This document shows, piece after piece, positions 9,685 to 18,718 of a DNA stretch of 64,000 bases. How positions within the stretch are numbered: position 1 is the stretch's first letter; each line of letters starts with the position of its first letter. The stretch covers positions 1 to 64,000 of the forward strand of contig JAIPJF010000012.1 of NCBI GenBank assembly GCA_021734325.1, written 5' to 3'. The notes below the pieces were generated by a model. The model was not told where the DNA came from. It saw nothing but the letters and a program-made list of their open reading frames with translations, and searched no databases. Position numbers and translations under genes: made by a program. The DNA is from Fidelibacterota bacterium (GTDB taxonomy: Bacteria > Fidelibacterota > UBA8477 > JABMPR01).

Positions 9685-10506
9685 CTAGGGACGCCAGGGA
9701 TATTTTCTAAAGTCCGGCTTGCGCTTTTCATTATAGGCATTTCGACCTTCCTGTGCCTCTTCTGACATATAATAAAGCAGGGTTGCATTCCCAGCGAGCT
9801 CCTGTAAACCCGTCTGTCCATCGACATCGGCATTGAAAGCTGATTTTAATAAACGAATGGACAGCGGAGAATGTTCAAGAATCTTCTGAGCCCAGGCAAC
9901 GGTTTCAGTCTCAAGGTCTTCAAGGGGTACCACTTTGTTGACCAAACCCATGTCCAATGCCTCCTGAGCAGAATATTGCTTACAGAGATACCATATTTCC
10001 CGGGCTTTCTTCTGACCAACGATACGCGCCATGTAACTGGAACCATACCCACCATCAAATGATCCCACTTTTGGTCCTGTTTGGCCAAATATGGCATTCT
10101 CAGCGGCGATCGTCAGATCACACACCAGATGAAGGACATGACCACCACCGATAGAGTAACCAGCCACCATGGCAATCACCGGTTTGGGCAACGTTCGAAT
10201 CTGCCTCTGAAAATCCAACACATTGAGACGATGGACGCCACTCTGATCTTTATATCCTGCATCACCTCGGATAGATTGATCTCCACCAGAACAAAATGCT
10301 TTTTCACCTTCCCCAGTTAGAATGACGACCCCAATCTCAGGATCTTCGCGTGCATCTTCAAGCGCTTTAGACATTTCCATGACCGTCAGAGGTCTAAAAG
10401 CATTGCGTTTTTCTGGTCTGTTGATGGTTATTTTAGCAATACCAGAGAATTTATGATAGTAAATATCCGTGAATTCGCCAGCAGATGCCCACTTTATTAT
10501 TTCCAC
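9685..10506 (-). CDS. menB: 1,4-dihydroxy-2-naphthoyl-CoA synthase
   Basis: Crotonase-fold enzyme (273 residues, the standard MenB length) that closes the second ring by converting o-succinylbenzoyl-CoA to DHNA-CoA. Crotonase hallmarks are present: [14 protein letters not shown], the oxyanion-hole segment FCSGGDQS, and [12 protein letters not shown]. The MenB-specific [20 protein letters not shown] loop is present, as is the C-terminal [12 protein letters not shown] tail. It lies one base pair from the end of menH, inside the men operon. Confidence 0.97.
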   Translation of the reverse strand: MEIIKWASAGEFTDIYYHKFSGIAKITINRPEKRNAFRPLTVMEMSKALEDAREDPEIGVVILTGEGEKAFCSGGDQSIRGDAGYKDQSGVHRLNVLDFQRQIRTLPKPVIAMVAGYSIGGGHVLHLVCDLTIAAENAIFGQTGPKVGSFDGGYGSSYMARIVGQKKAREIWYLCKQYSAQEALDMGLVNKVVPLEDLETETVAWAQKILEHSPLSIRLLKSAFNADVDGQTGLQELAGNATLLYYMSEEAQEGRNAYNEKRKPDFRKYPWRP

Positions 10507-10507
10507 T

Positions 10508-11323
10508 TTAATCTCCTTTAATTACACGTCGTAGAAAATGTCTTATGAGATCAGTCGTCTCCAAAGGTTTTTCCAGATGGAGCGCATGATCGGCATCGAT
10601 GATGACGTGGTGTTCAGCATTTGGCAATTCCCCTGCCATTTCCTGGTTGAGCGCACAGTATTTTTGATCTGCTTCGCCAGTGAGCAGTAACACAGGGAGT
10701 TCAATCTTTGATAGTTCACCCCAGAGCGATGGCAAAGCACCATTCCCCAACAATTCCAGGGAACGTCCGAGTTGAACAGGGTCATTTTGAGCCCGTGAGT
10801 GGATGAGCGCTTCTAAAAGTGGCCTGTCCTTTCCGATATGTTGGAATAGAGGCATGGCATACCATTCTCTTAAAAATCTCTCTAACCCCTGGCTCCTCAA
10901 TTTAGTCATTAACTCTCTGTCTGCAGCCATTCGCTTTATACGCTCAGATTCACTTTTTAGACCTGGAGCGGAGGAAATCCCCACGATTGCAGTGATTTGA
11001 TCAGTACAGCAACGTTGGAGATGAAACGCAAGACGCCCACCCATGGAGTAACCGACAGGAATGAAGGTGTCAAACCCAGCAGCACTAAGTTGACTGCATA
11101 GGTCATTGAGTAGATCTTCATAATGACTACCCTCCTCGATGCTGGCATTTCCATGACCGGGTAAATCAACAAGGATATTGCAGTAATCAGAAAAACCCTC
11201 GGTTACAAAATTTTGCCAATCGTGTGAGGAGCCCATAAATCCGTGTAACCACAATAGGGGAAAGCTGCTCACCTTACCGGCAAAATTCAAATTCCAGCTT
11301 GGATTGTGATGTTCAGGATTCAC
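10508..11323 (-). CDS. menH: SHCHC synthase-like alpha/beta hydrolase
   Basis: Alpha/beta-hydrolase that eliminates pyruvate from SEPHCHC to give SHCHC. The nucleophile elbow is GYSMGGRL, the oxyanion region [11 protein letters not shown], and the catalytic histidine lies in [10 protein letters not shown] near the C-terminus. The reading frame stays open upstream to 11440, which would run more than 120 bases into menD. I therefore prefer the GTG at 11323, which overlaps the menD stop by only 11 bases and gives about 271 residues, near the usual MenH length. ATG at 11365 is the main alternative. Neither has a strong Shine-Dalgarno, which fits translational coupling to menD. Confidence 0.88.
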   Translation of the reverse strand: MNPEHHNPSWNLNFAGKVSSFPLLWLHGFMGSSHDWQNFVTEGFSDYCNILVDLPGHGNASIEEGSHYEDLLNDLCSQLSAAGFDTFIPVGYSMGGRLAFHLQRCCTDQITAIVGISSAPGLKSESERIKRMAADRELMTKLRSQGLERFLREWYAMPLFQHIGKDRPLLEALIHSRAQNDPVQLGRSLELLGNGALPSLWGELSKIELPVLLLTGEADQKYCALNQEMAGELPNAEHHVIIDADHALHLEKPLETTDLIRHFLRRVIKGD

Positions 11324-13076
11324 GAATAGCTTGAAATATTTTTTTGTGGAATTTATGATTCTCATAACGGTCTGTACGTACTTCAATAATCGTGGCGTTC
11401 CCCTTTTGGCAGGCCTGATCATAATCAAACCGGAATTCACTTAGATTTTTGGGAAGGGCATAATCAAGCTGAAACATTTCCGCGGCATGCTCGAATGTCC
11501 TGCCATGGGGAGTCCCAAAGTAGTTCTCAAAAACATCTTTTTCTGCCTCAACAGGTAAAAAGTTGAAGATTCCACCCCCATCATTATTGATTAGAATAAT
11601 CACAAGTGACTGGGAAATATTTTTAATTAACGAAAGGGAATTCAAATCATGAAGTGCTGATAAATCACCCAGAAGGAGGGTAAGGGGTTTTTCGGACCCA
11701 TCAGCGTAACCGGCTGCAGTGGCAATCAGCCCATCTATTCCACTTGCCCCCCGATTGGCGATGATTGTCCTCCCTTGTCCTCGAGCCTGGCCAAACATTT
11801 CCATTTCTCGAATGGGCATACTATTGGCTACCATCAAGGTGTGCTCAATCGGGATGCGCTTGGAAAGCTCGTAACTAATAACAGCTTCCATTAATTCATT
11901 CTGCTCTGACAGATGGGAATCAAGAAAGCTGGAGAGTCCGGATTCAGTTCTTTGCCAATCCTGCAACCAGGTGATCCGATCCTTTGAATTCAGTGCCGTG
12001 GCTGAATCAGCAAACTCGTGGTTTGACTCTATATTTGATTGGGTCAATGCTCGTTCAATCGAAGTGATAAACGCCTCAATTTTTGTTTGTAAGGCTATTT
12101 TAACCTGATGATTCTGGTCAATACGCTCCGGCGTCTGTTTGACGGAGATGTAATAGATCTTCGGATCATTGAGGTAATTGAGTAATCGCTTAGATGTGAA
12201 TGCTGACCCGAAATGGATCACCATCTCCGGCTTTTGATCAGAAAAAGTATCGTTGAGAAGTGCCAGGTCGAAATGATTGATAATGTTGGGGTCAATTTGA
12301 AGTCTTAGCTTCGATTGAATATCTGCAAACACCGGCCAGTTTAAATGGCGAGCAAATTCAACGATTGATTGTGCTTCTTCATATTGAACCGCTCGTCCAA
12401 CCACCAGCACGCCCTTTACCGAGGACAAAATCTTTTGCACTACCAATGAGGTTTGGTTAATTGAAATCTTTGAAACACCCTCCTTGCTAAGCGTAAGTAC
12501 CGTGGGGAGCTTTTGAGGATCAATTTGGCCGACGGTCGATTCTGATTCAGGTAGTAGGGGCTCACGAAATTGGCAATTCAGATGGGCTGGTCCAGGCTGG
12601 ACTCCCGAAGCTGCTTCATGGATCTCCTGGACGATTTTTACTAATTGCTCAGGAGTAGAATTTTCCTCAGGTGGAGGCAGATTTTTAAACAAACGTGGAT
12701 ATCTGCCATAAATATTCTCCTGGAATATGGATTGATTGGCACCGACATCAATAAGTTCAGGTGGACGGTCAGCACTGAGGATGATCAATGGGATATTATC
12801 CATGGAAGCCTCTACGACTGCAGGGAAATAATTTGCTACTGCAGTTCCAGACGTACAGATCAACACAACAGGCTTTTTGCTTGCCTTTGCTTGACCCAGA
12901 GCGAAATAGGCAGCACCCCGTTCATCAAAGTGGATGCTGGTTTTGGCTTGCTGGTTACGTGCAGCAGCGACAGTCAAGGGTGTGGATCGTGAGCCTGGAG
13001 AAATAACAAAGCGATTCGAACCAAGCTGTACAAGCTTGGCGATGATCAATTCACTCGCTGCCAGATTATGGATCAT
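11313..13076 (-). CDS. menD: SEPHCHC synthase (2-oxoglutarate decarboxylase type)
   Basis: Thiamine-diphosphate enzyme that joins isochorismate and 2-oxoglutarate. It has about 587 residues, within the family's range. The N-terminal pyrimidine domain carries FVISPGSRSTPLTVAA, the DERGAAYFALG motif with the catalytic-type glutamate and CTSGTAVANYFPAV. The C-terminal TPP-binding domain shows NRGASGIDG, LLLGDLSALHDLNSL and INNDGGGIFNFLP. The frame can begin with TTG at 13085, but the ATG three codons later, behind GAGGACA, is the better start. About 100 bases separate it from menF. Confidence 0.95.
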   Translation of the reverse strand: MIHNLAASELIIAKLVQLGSNRFVISPGSRSTPLTVAAARNQQAKTSIHFDERGAAYFALGQAKASKKPVVLICTSGTAVANYFPAVVEASMDNIPLIILSADRPPELIDVGANQSIFQENIYGRYPRLFKNLPPPEENSTPEQLVKIVQEIHEAASGVQPGPAHLNCQFREPLLPESESTVGQIDPQKLPTVLTLSKEGVSKISINQTSLVVQKILSSVKGVLVVGRAVQYEEAQSIVEFARHLNWPVFADIQSKLRLQIDPNIINHFDLALLNDTFSDQKPEMVIHFGSAFTSKRLLNYLNDPKIYYISVKQTPERIDQNHQVKIALQTKIEAFITSIERALTQSNIESNHEFADSATALNSKDRITWLQDWQRTESGLSSFLDSHLSEQNELMEAVISYELSKRIPIEHTLMVANSMPIREMEMFGQARGQGRTIIANRGASGIDGLIATAAGYADGSEKPLTLLLGDLSALHDLNSLSLIKNISQSLVIILINNDGGGIFNFLPVEAEKDVFENYFGTPHGRTFEHAAEMFQLDYALPKNLSEFRFDYDQACQKGNATIIEVRTDRYENHKFHKKIFQAIRES

Positions 13077-13180
13077 TGTCCTCAATCTAAGCTATATGCC
13101 CATATTGAGCAATGGGGAACCGCTTCTGGGATCGATTGGAGAGGACCATGATTTTGAAATATTTAGTGAGAGAATGGAGA

Positions 13181-14548
13181 TTAAAGATCAAGCGCTTTGA
13201 GGAATTTACTGATCTTATCTTCAATCTCCTGCCATTCCTCAGCGGGATATGATCCCTTTACTATACCAGCCCCGGAATAGAGACAGACTTGCTCCTTTTG
13301 GATCAGGGCTGAACGAATCGCCACGACGAATTCTGTATGATCAAAACCTACAAAACCAATGGGAGCTGCATACCAACCCCGTTTGAATGGTTCAAGCCTA
13401 TCGATTGCCTTGAGGGCAATATCCGTTGGAAACCCACCTAACGCCGGTGTGGGGTGAAGATCCATAATTAAATCTGCATCACTGGTCTCCTGGTCCAATT
13501 CACCGACAAAATGCTTGCATAAATGCTGGACATGCGACAGTCGGGTGATCTGCGTATTTTCATCGACTTGAACATGATGGCAGTGCATATCAAGTACACT
13601 GGCAATTGCATCAACGACAATGCTATGTTCTCTGATCTCCTTATCTGAGCTCAGGAGGTCTTTTGCATAGCGCTCATCATCGTAGGTCGTTTTACCTCTT
13701 GGTCTTGTGCCGGCTATGGCTTCAGTGTGAATCGTCCGCCCCTTCCGTCTGAATAATCTTTCAGGGGTAGCCCCCAGAAAAGCATGATCTTCATCTGGTT
13801 GGAAATAAAAATTGAAGGTTTCCTCAGACATTCTGCGTAGACGGAGGAGATAGGCAGTGGGATTCACTGGATCGTTAAAGGTCAAAATCGCTTTTCTGGC
13901 CAGCACGACCTTCTCATATTTTCCGGCATCCATTTCACTGAGCGCTTGCAGAATGGATTTGTCCCAATCCTGTCTATCGGGGATATCAAGGCGGTGGAGT
14001 ACTGTCCGTTCTCCCCAATCACTGAGTGTGATCTCAAATTGAACCTCATTCAATTTCTCAATCAGTTCGTCGACAAGATTCTCCTCGTTTGGTCGAAAGT
14101 GATAATTGGAAGCTAAAAATGTCCCCGCAGGAGATCGGTGGAGTTCAAATTGAGGGATAATGAATCGATAGGACCCAAAACTTTCCCATCCCTTCTCAGC
14201 AGGGGCTCCCTTGTTGAACTGAAAGCCACCGTAATAACGCAGATCTGGATATTGAGGGTCCAGAAAGGTCTGCAATTGATTGAATATCTTATGAAGGTCG
14301 GGAATGTCCTGCCCCGATATTTCATGGGCGATGCCGATACCGGCCATTTTGAATTCCTGATTCCGATTGGCCCAATATGTTTTGGTCGAGCTGTATTGAC
14401 AAGCGAGCCATTGCATCGCGGCAATATCCTCTACTTCAATCTGACAGCGAATGATCCGTTCTTCCTGTGAACCCTGCAGCTTTTTGCATGAGCTCAGGAG
14501 TAGATCAGTCAGGCGCTGTTTTGCCGTTGAAAGTGCTAATTGGTCCAT
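13181..14548 (-). CDS. menF: Isochorismate synthase
   Basis: First committed enzyme of menaquinone synthesis, converting chorismate to isochorismate. The 455-residue protein belongs to the chorismate-binding (anthranilate/isochorismate synthase) fold. Characteristic segments are EKVVLARKAILTF with the catalytic-type lysine, FLGATPERLF, TEAIAGTRPRGKT, the LLSSDKEIREHSIVV metal-binding helix, and LHPTPALGGFP. The C-terminal YSGAGIVKGSYPAEEW is also typical. It heads the minus-strand operon; the roughly 270-base gap to the divergent NlpC/P60 gene should hold the operon promoter. Confidence 0.94.
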   Translation of the reverse strand: MDQLALSTAKQRLTDLLLSSCKKLQGSQEERIIRCQIEVEDIAAMQWLACQYSSTKTYWANRNQEFKMAGIGIAHEISGQDIPDLHKIFNQLQTFLDPQYPDLRYYGGFQFNKGAPAEKGWESFGSYRFIIPQFELHRSPAGTFLASNYHFRPNEENLVDELIEKLNEVQFEITLSDWGERTVLHRLDIPDRQDWDKSILQALSEMDAGKYEKVVLARKAILTFNDPVNPTAYLLRLRRMSEETFNFYFQPDEDHAFLGATPERLFRRKGRTIHTEAIAGTRPRGKTTYDDERYAKDLLSSDKEIREHSIVVDAIASVLDMHCHHVQVDENTQITRLSHVQHLCKHFVGELDQETSDADLIMDLHPTPALGGFPTDIALKAIDRLEPFKRGWYAAPIGFVGFDHTEFVVAIRSALIQKEQVCLYSGAGIVKGSYPAEEWQEIEDKISKFLKALDL

Positions 14549-14818
14549 ACTTGCAAGCAGTGATTTCAGATTAGATGGTTGGGATAATTTGGAACAACTT
14601 TAGATACTTGATCTAGCATAGCGACTATTTACTGTAAAGCGGTATGGTGGGCAAACAATTTCTTCTCGTCTGATTGACCTGACCAGACATAAGCCTGGAA
14701 GTCATACAACTCAAACGCTTATCGACTCAAAAACTCACCAACTCGTCGGCTCTGTATCCAGCAACCCTTGTTTCGCCATAATCAGCGATTAAATTCAGCC
14801 TCTCAAAGGAGGAGAAGC
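14549..14818. other. Divergent intergenic region between menF and the NlpC/P60 gene
   Basis: This 270-base gap must contain the promoters of the leftward men operon and of the rightward run. I could not assign boxes with confidence. It holds a patch of degenerate ACTCA repeats (see separate entry) and ends in a strong Shine-Dalgarno, AAGGAGGAG at 14806-14814. Confidence 0.4.
14707..14745. repeat. Degenerate CAACTCAAA/CGACTCAAA short repeat
   Basis: Four imperfect units sharing ACTC(A) occur within 39 bases: CAACTCAAA, CGACTCAAA, AACTCACC and AACTCG. No gene overlaps this. I remember similar ACTCAACAACTCA strings in gaps of other bacterial genomes, but I cannot assign a function. Confidence 0.35.
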
Positions 14819-15610
14819 TTGGCTCAAAAAATGATTACCAATGTTAGTATTGCCAATATTTATAAAGAAGCTAAATATGGATCTGAAACCATATCCCAAA
14901 CCTATATGGCTGAAAATCTCGAGGTGCTGAGTAAGCAAGGAGAATGGCTTTTTGTACGACAGGAAGATGGTTATGAGGGCTGGGTGACACGTGGCTCGGT
15001 GGTGGAGAAACCCGCAAATTGGGAGAACTATGATTTCTTTTATCCAAACAACCCTGTTGCGTGGATTTATCAGGATCCTGAAAGGCAATCATCTACGGTT
15101 CGTGATATAACCATTTTATCTGGATTGCCCGTGCTCGAACGCAAAGACGGATGGGTTAGGGTGCTTTTGCCAGACTCTACACAGGGATGGGTCGAAGACA
15201 ATCCTCGCCATCCAGTAAATAGTGTTGAGGTGGAGGCTTTAATCAACACCGCATTTCGTTTCCTGGGTATTCAGTATTCTTGGGGCGGCAAATCTCCCAA
15301 AGGATTTGATTGTTCAGGTTTCACTCAGACCTGTTTTCGCCTGAACGGGAAACAACTTCCCCGTGATGCCTATTTACAAGCAGACCTTGGGGTCCAGTTG
15401 AGCAATGATTTTGATTCCTGGCAAGCAGGTGACTTGATCTATTTTTCTGAGCATAAGGAAAGGATCACCCATGTGGGGATATCATTAGGCGGAGGGGATT
15501 TCATTCATTCTTCAGGGTTTGTCAAAATCAATAGCATGAATCCAGCTCACGCAGAACTATTTGATGAAAAGTATTCAAAAATATTTGCCAAAACCATGCG
15601 ACTTTTATAA
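14819..15610 (+). CDS. SH3-NlpC/P60 cell-wall peptidase (YkfC-like)
   Basis: Probable gamma-D-glutamyl-diamino-acid endopeptidase that trims or recycles peptidoglycan peptides. Two bacterial SH3-like regions (about 5-65 and 75-140) precede a C-terminal NlpC/P60 domain. The nucleophile is Cys165 in GFDCSGFTQ, the histidine is His218 in RITHVGIS, and a third polar residue follows in GGDFIHSSGF. No signal peptide is present, so it may act in the cytoplasm like muropeptide-recycling relatives. The open frame extends to a TTG at 14768. I chose the TTG at 14819 because AAGGAGGAG lies four bases upstream; the first ATG (14831) is farther from that site. The next gene, trpS, follows after 18 bases. 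Confidence 0.88.
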   Translation: MAQKMITNVSIANIYKEAKYGSETISQTYMAENLEVLSKQGEWLFVRQEDGYEGWVTRGSVVEKPANWENYDFFYPNNPVAWIYQDPERQSSTVRDITILSGLPVLERKDGWVRVLLPDSTQGWVEDNPRHPVNSVEVEALINTAFRFLGIQYSWGGKSPKGFDCSGFTQTCFRLNGKQLPRDAYLQADLGVQLSNDFDSWQAGDLIYFSEHKERITHVGISLGGGDFIHSSGFVKINSMNPAHAELFDEKYSKIFAKTMRLL

Positions 15611-15628
15611 TCAAAGATTGAACAATTG

Positions 15629-16651
15629 ATGAACACGATCAAAAAAAATACAAAACCAACATTATTATCGGGCATCCAACCTTCAGGCAACCTTGCCCTT
15701 GGCAATTATATCGGGGCAATGCGAAATTGGGTGAGTCTTCAAAAGGATTACAATGGGATATTTATTGTCGTTGACATGCATGCCATCACAGTGAAGCAGG
15801 AACCTGCTCAACTGAGGAAGCGCTGTCTTTCTTTTGCTGCCCAGTATCTTGCTGCTGGAATTGACCCACAAGAGAATATTATATTTATGCAATCGCATGT
15901 CCCCCAGCACGCAGAGCTGGCTTGGGTACTGAATTGTTATACTTATCTGGGTGAACTCAATCGAATGACCCAATTCAAAGATAAGTCCAAAAGACATAAT
16001 GATAATATCAATGCAGGCCTTTATACCTATCCTGCTCTCATGGCCGCAGATATTCTGCTCTATCAAACTGACCTGGTTCCGGTTGGCGCGGATCAAAAGC
16101 AGCATCTGGAACTAACCCGGGATCTTGCCATGCGATTTAATAATGCATTTAGTCCGACCTTCAAGGTTCCAGAGCCCTTCATCCCAAAAGAAGGGGCACG
16201 TATCATGAGCCTCCAGGAACCAGAAAAGAAGATGTCAAAATCGGATAGTAATGAGAATAACTATATTGCTCTGTTGGATCCCCCTGATGTGCTTGTCCGG
16301 AAAATTAAACGCGCAGTAACTGATTCAGGGCGAGAAATCACCCCTGACTCCATGAAAAATCCGGGAACCGGAAATTTACTGACCCTTTTTGCAGTCCTGT
16401 CTGAATTGACCCCCAAACAGACTATCCAGAGATTTGAAGGAAAACAATACAGCGAGCTAAAAGATGAGCTGGCAGATGCGTTGATCGCTTTCCTTGAGCC
16501 TTTTCAAAAGAGATATGACAAAATATTGAGTGAAAAAGACTATTTGACAAACATTTTAGAGGAAGGTGCTGAAAAAGCACAATATATCGCAAGAAAAACG
16601 TTGAGTAAAGTCTATCGCAAGATAGGATTTGTAGCTCCGGGGCGATCTTGA
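15629..16651 (+). CDS. trpS: Tryptophanyl-tRNA synthetase
   Basis: Class I synthetase charging tRNA-Trp (340 residues, normal size). LLSGIQPSGNLALGNYIGA contains the HIGH-equivalent, and PEKKMSKSDSN is an exact KMSKS loop. The VPVGADQKQHLELTRD segment is the usual TrpRS active-site stretch. The frame could begin at TTG 15626, but the adjacent ATG at 15629 is the natural start. The stop is only three bases from the scpA ATG. No tryptophan leader or T-box was visible upstream. Confidence 0.96.
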   Translation: MNTIKKNTKPTLLSGIQPSGNLALGNYIGAMRNWVSLQKDYNGIFIVVDMHAITVKQEPAQLRKRCLSFAAQYLAAGIDPQENIIFMQSHVPQHAELAWVLNCYTYLGELNRMTQFKDKSKRHNDNINAGLYTYPALMAADILLYQTDLVPVGADQKQHLELTRDLAMRFNNAFSPTFKVPEPFIPKEGARIMSLQEPEKKMSKSDSNENNYIALLDPPDVLVRKIKRAVTDSGREITPDSMKNPGTGNLLTLFAVLSELTPKQTIQRFEGKQYSELKDELADALIAFLEPFQKRYDKILSEKDYLTNILEEGAEKAQYIARKTLSKVYRKIGFVAPGRS

Positions 16652-16654
16652 TCA

Positions 16655-17386
16655 ATGGATAAACCGCTGCGCGTAGATCTGGAAATGTTTGAAGGTCCAT
16701 TGGACCTTTTGCTCTTTTTGATCAAGCGTGATGAGCTGAATATATACGATATTCCCATCGCGAAGATCACAAGGGATTTTCTCGTCTATGTTGGAATGGC
16801 AAAGGAATTAAAGCTTCATTCAGCTGGTGATTTTGTGTTGATGGCTGCGACTTTGATGAAGATTAAGGCCCGGATGCTGCTGCCACAGGATCCCGATGGC
16901 GACGAAGAGATTGAAGATCCCAGAACTGAGCTTATAAATATGCTGCTGGAATATAAGCGTTACAAAGAGGCTGCAGTGACCTTTGAGGAGCTTGAACGCT
17001 CTGAACGCCCCCATTATTATCACATTCCTGCCCCCTGGACAGCAGAAGAAGAGGATCAGACAGCAATACTGGAAGATGTGAAACTTTATGACATCATGCT
17101 GACCTTCCAATATCTGCTAAAGAATTATGAGGAACCTTTAACGCATCATGTTGCAGTTGAAGAGGTGACTTTAAGTGAACAGGCTGGTTACTTAAGTAGT
17201 CTGCTTCAGACGAAAGGGAAAATCAGTTTCCTGAACCTATTGGAACGGTTTGAATCACGTTTGATTGTGGTTGTTACTTTCCTGGCCATTCTTGAGATGT
17301 TACGTTCAAGGCAGGTTAAGGTGAAGCAATCAAAATTATTTGACGATCTACTTATAAGTCGAGGTGCTGAATTTGGGAATCGCTGA
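16655..17386 (+). CDS. scpA: Segregation and condensation protein A
   Basis: Kleisin subunit that bridges SMC heads in the bacterial condensin SMC-ScpAB, active in chromosome organisation and segregation. The 243-residue protein begins with FEGPLDLLLFLIKRDELNIYD, the diagnostic ScpA N-terminus that binds the SMC neck. It ends in a winged-helix-like domain (ILEMLRSRQVKVKQ). It overlaps scpB, as is common for this pair. No smc gene is in the window. Confidence 0.95.
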   Translation: MDKPLRVDLEMFEGPLDLLLFLIKRDELNIYDIPIAKITRDFLVYVGMAKELKLHSAGDFVLMAATLMKIKARMLLPQDPDGDEEIEDPRTELINMLLEYKRYKEAAVTFEELERSERPHYYHIPAPWTAEEEDQTAILEDVKLYDIMLTFQYLLKNYEEPLTHHVAVEEVTLSEQAGYLSSLLQTKGKISFLNLLERFESRLIVVVTFLAILEMLRSRQVKVKQSKLFDDLLISRGAEFGNR

Positions 17387-17927
17387 TCTAAAGCAAATTG
17401 TTGAAGCTTTGTTAATTGCCAGTCCGGAACCTTTGACCGATGCAAGATTCAGAGCCTGTTTAAAGGATGAAGCTACAAACATACCTCTTGCGGATATTAT
17501 CTCTGAGCTTGAAACGGATTACACCAAATCCCGGCGTGCATTCGAGATAAAGAAGGTTGCCAGTGGATTTCAAATTGTCACCAAGTCAGAATTTGAGCCA
17601 TATATAAAAGGTTTATTCTCCAAAGCGGGTAAATTGCGATTGTCCCAGGCAGCCCTTGAGACCCTGGCTATCGTCAGTTATCGTCAGCCAGTAACAAAAA
17701 ATGATATCGAAGCCATACGCGGGGTAAGCTCAGACTCATCCCTGCGGACCTTGTTGGATCGAAAATTACTTGAGATAAGGGGCAGGGATGAAGGACCGGG
17801 AAGAGCCTTATTGTATCGGACCAGTACTGAATTTCTGCAGTATTTTGGTCTGAATACAGTAAAAGATCTGCCAAAATTGCGCGAGGTCGAAGATATCTTG
17901 AGTGAGGAACAGGACGAACTCCTATAA
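17364..17927 (+). CDS. scpB: Segregation and condensation protein B
   Basis: Partner of ScpA in the SMC complex, made of two winged-helix domains (187 residues). Recognisable segments are LKQIVEALLIASPEPLT at the start, the LSQAALETLAIVSYRQPVTK stretch near residue 98, and IEAIRGVSSD. The longest frame starts with GTG at 17364, inside the end of scpA. An in-frame TTG at 17373 lies nine bases after the first base of a GAGG and is a good alternative, so the start is uncertain by three codons. Overlap with scpA indicates coupled translation. Confidence 0.94.
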   Translation: MLNLGIADLKQIVEALLIASPEPLTDARFRACLKDEATNIPLADIISELETDYTKSRRAFEIKKVASGFQIVTKSEFEPYIKGLFSKAGKLRLSQAALETLAIVSYRQPVTKNDIEAIRGVSSDSSLRTLLDRKLLEIRGRDEGPGRALLYRTSTEFLQYFGLNTVKDLPKLREVEDILSEEQDELL

Positions 17928-17965
17928 CGCTCGAATGCTTTGTAGCACCACGTGCACGGTAGCAC

Positions 17966-18718
17966 ATGACAATGCCTGAAAAATCAGAGGATCTCATCCG
18001 TTTTAACCGATTCCTGGCAAAAGCCGGGATAGGATCTCGACGCATTTGTGATGACCTGATCCAAAGAGGTTTGATCACATTAAATGGTCAAATTGAGATG
18101 AACCCGGCTACTCAGATCAATATCAGAACAGATCAGGTCATCTTTCAAGGGAAAGAGATAAAACTTGAATCAAGCCATAGCTACTATCTATTAAATAAAC
18201 CGGGTCAGGTTATCACCACGACCAGCGATCCCTATGGCAGAGCTACCATCATTGATCTCGTCCCTTCGAGGGAGCGATTGTATCCGGTAGGTCGTCTCGA
18301 CTATGACACCACAGGAGCAATTCTCTTAACGAATGATGGCGACCTGGCCTATCGTCTAACCCACCCGAAATTTCAAATTCAAAAGATCTATTCAGTCCGC
18401 GTTCTTGGCCAGGTGAGTCAAAGCGACCTGGACCAGATACCTCTTGGCATAAATATTGAAGCTAAGACTCCTGCAATTGCTGAAATCCTCAATGTTACAT
18501 TCACAGATAGATATACAGAGCTGAGAATGGTGTTACGAGAGGGTAGAAAAAGAGAGATCAAGCGGATATTTATGGCTCTTGGGCATAAAGTGGTTCGCTT
18601 ACATAGAGAGCAATTCGCTTTTTTGAGAGTTGATGACCTTCCGACGGGAAAATTCCGTGAATTGTCATCTGAAGAGGTCAAAAATTTAAAGGAATTGGCA
18701 GATGGATATCAGGGGTAA
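17966..18718 (+). CDS. rluB: Ribosomal large-subunit pseudouridine synthase, RluB/RsuA family
   Basis: Pseudouridine synthase of the RsuA/RluB/E/F family (250 residues). An N-terminal S4 RNA-binding domain (RFNRFLAKAGIGSRRICDDL) is followed by the catalytic domain. The conserved GRLDYDTTGAILLTNDGDLA contains the catalytic aspartate. Later segments VLREGRKREIKRIFMALGH and VVRLHREQF are typical. By similarity and by its place after scpAB, a common arrangement for rluB, the likely target is 23S rRNA. RsuA/16S specificity cannot be excluded. Its end overlaps the next gene by 17 bases. Confidence 0.92.
   Translation: MTMPEKSEDLIRFNRFLAKAGIGSRRICDDLIQRGLITLNGQIEMNPATQINIRTDQVIFQGKEIKLESSHSYYLLNKPGQVITTTSDPYGRATIIDLVPSRERLYPVGRLDYDTTGAILLTNDGDLAYRLTHPKFQIQKIYSVRVLGQVSQSDLDQIPLGINIEAKTPAIAEILNVTFTDRYTELRMVLREGRKREIKRIFMALGHKVVRLHREQFAFLRVDDLPTGKFRELSSEEVKNLKELADGYQG

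Noticed and set aside
11324-11440. 39-codon N-terminal extension of MenH inside menD
   Set aside because: It would overlap menD by well over 100 bases and adds residues not expected for the family.
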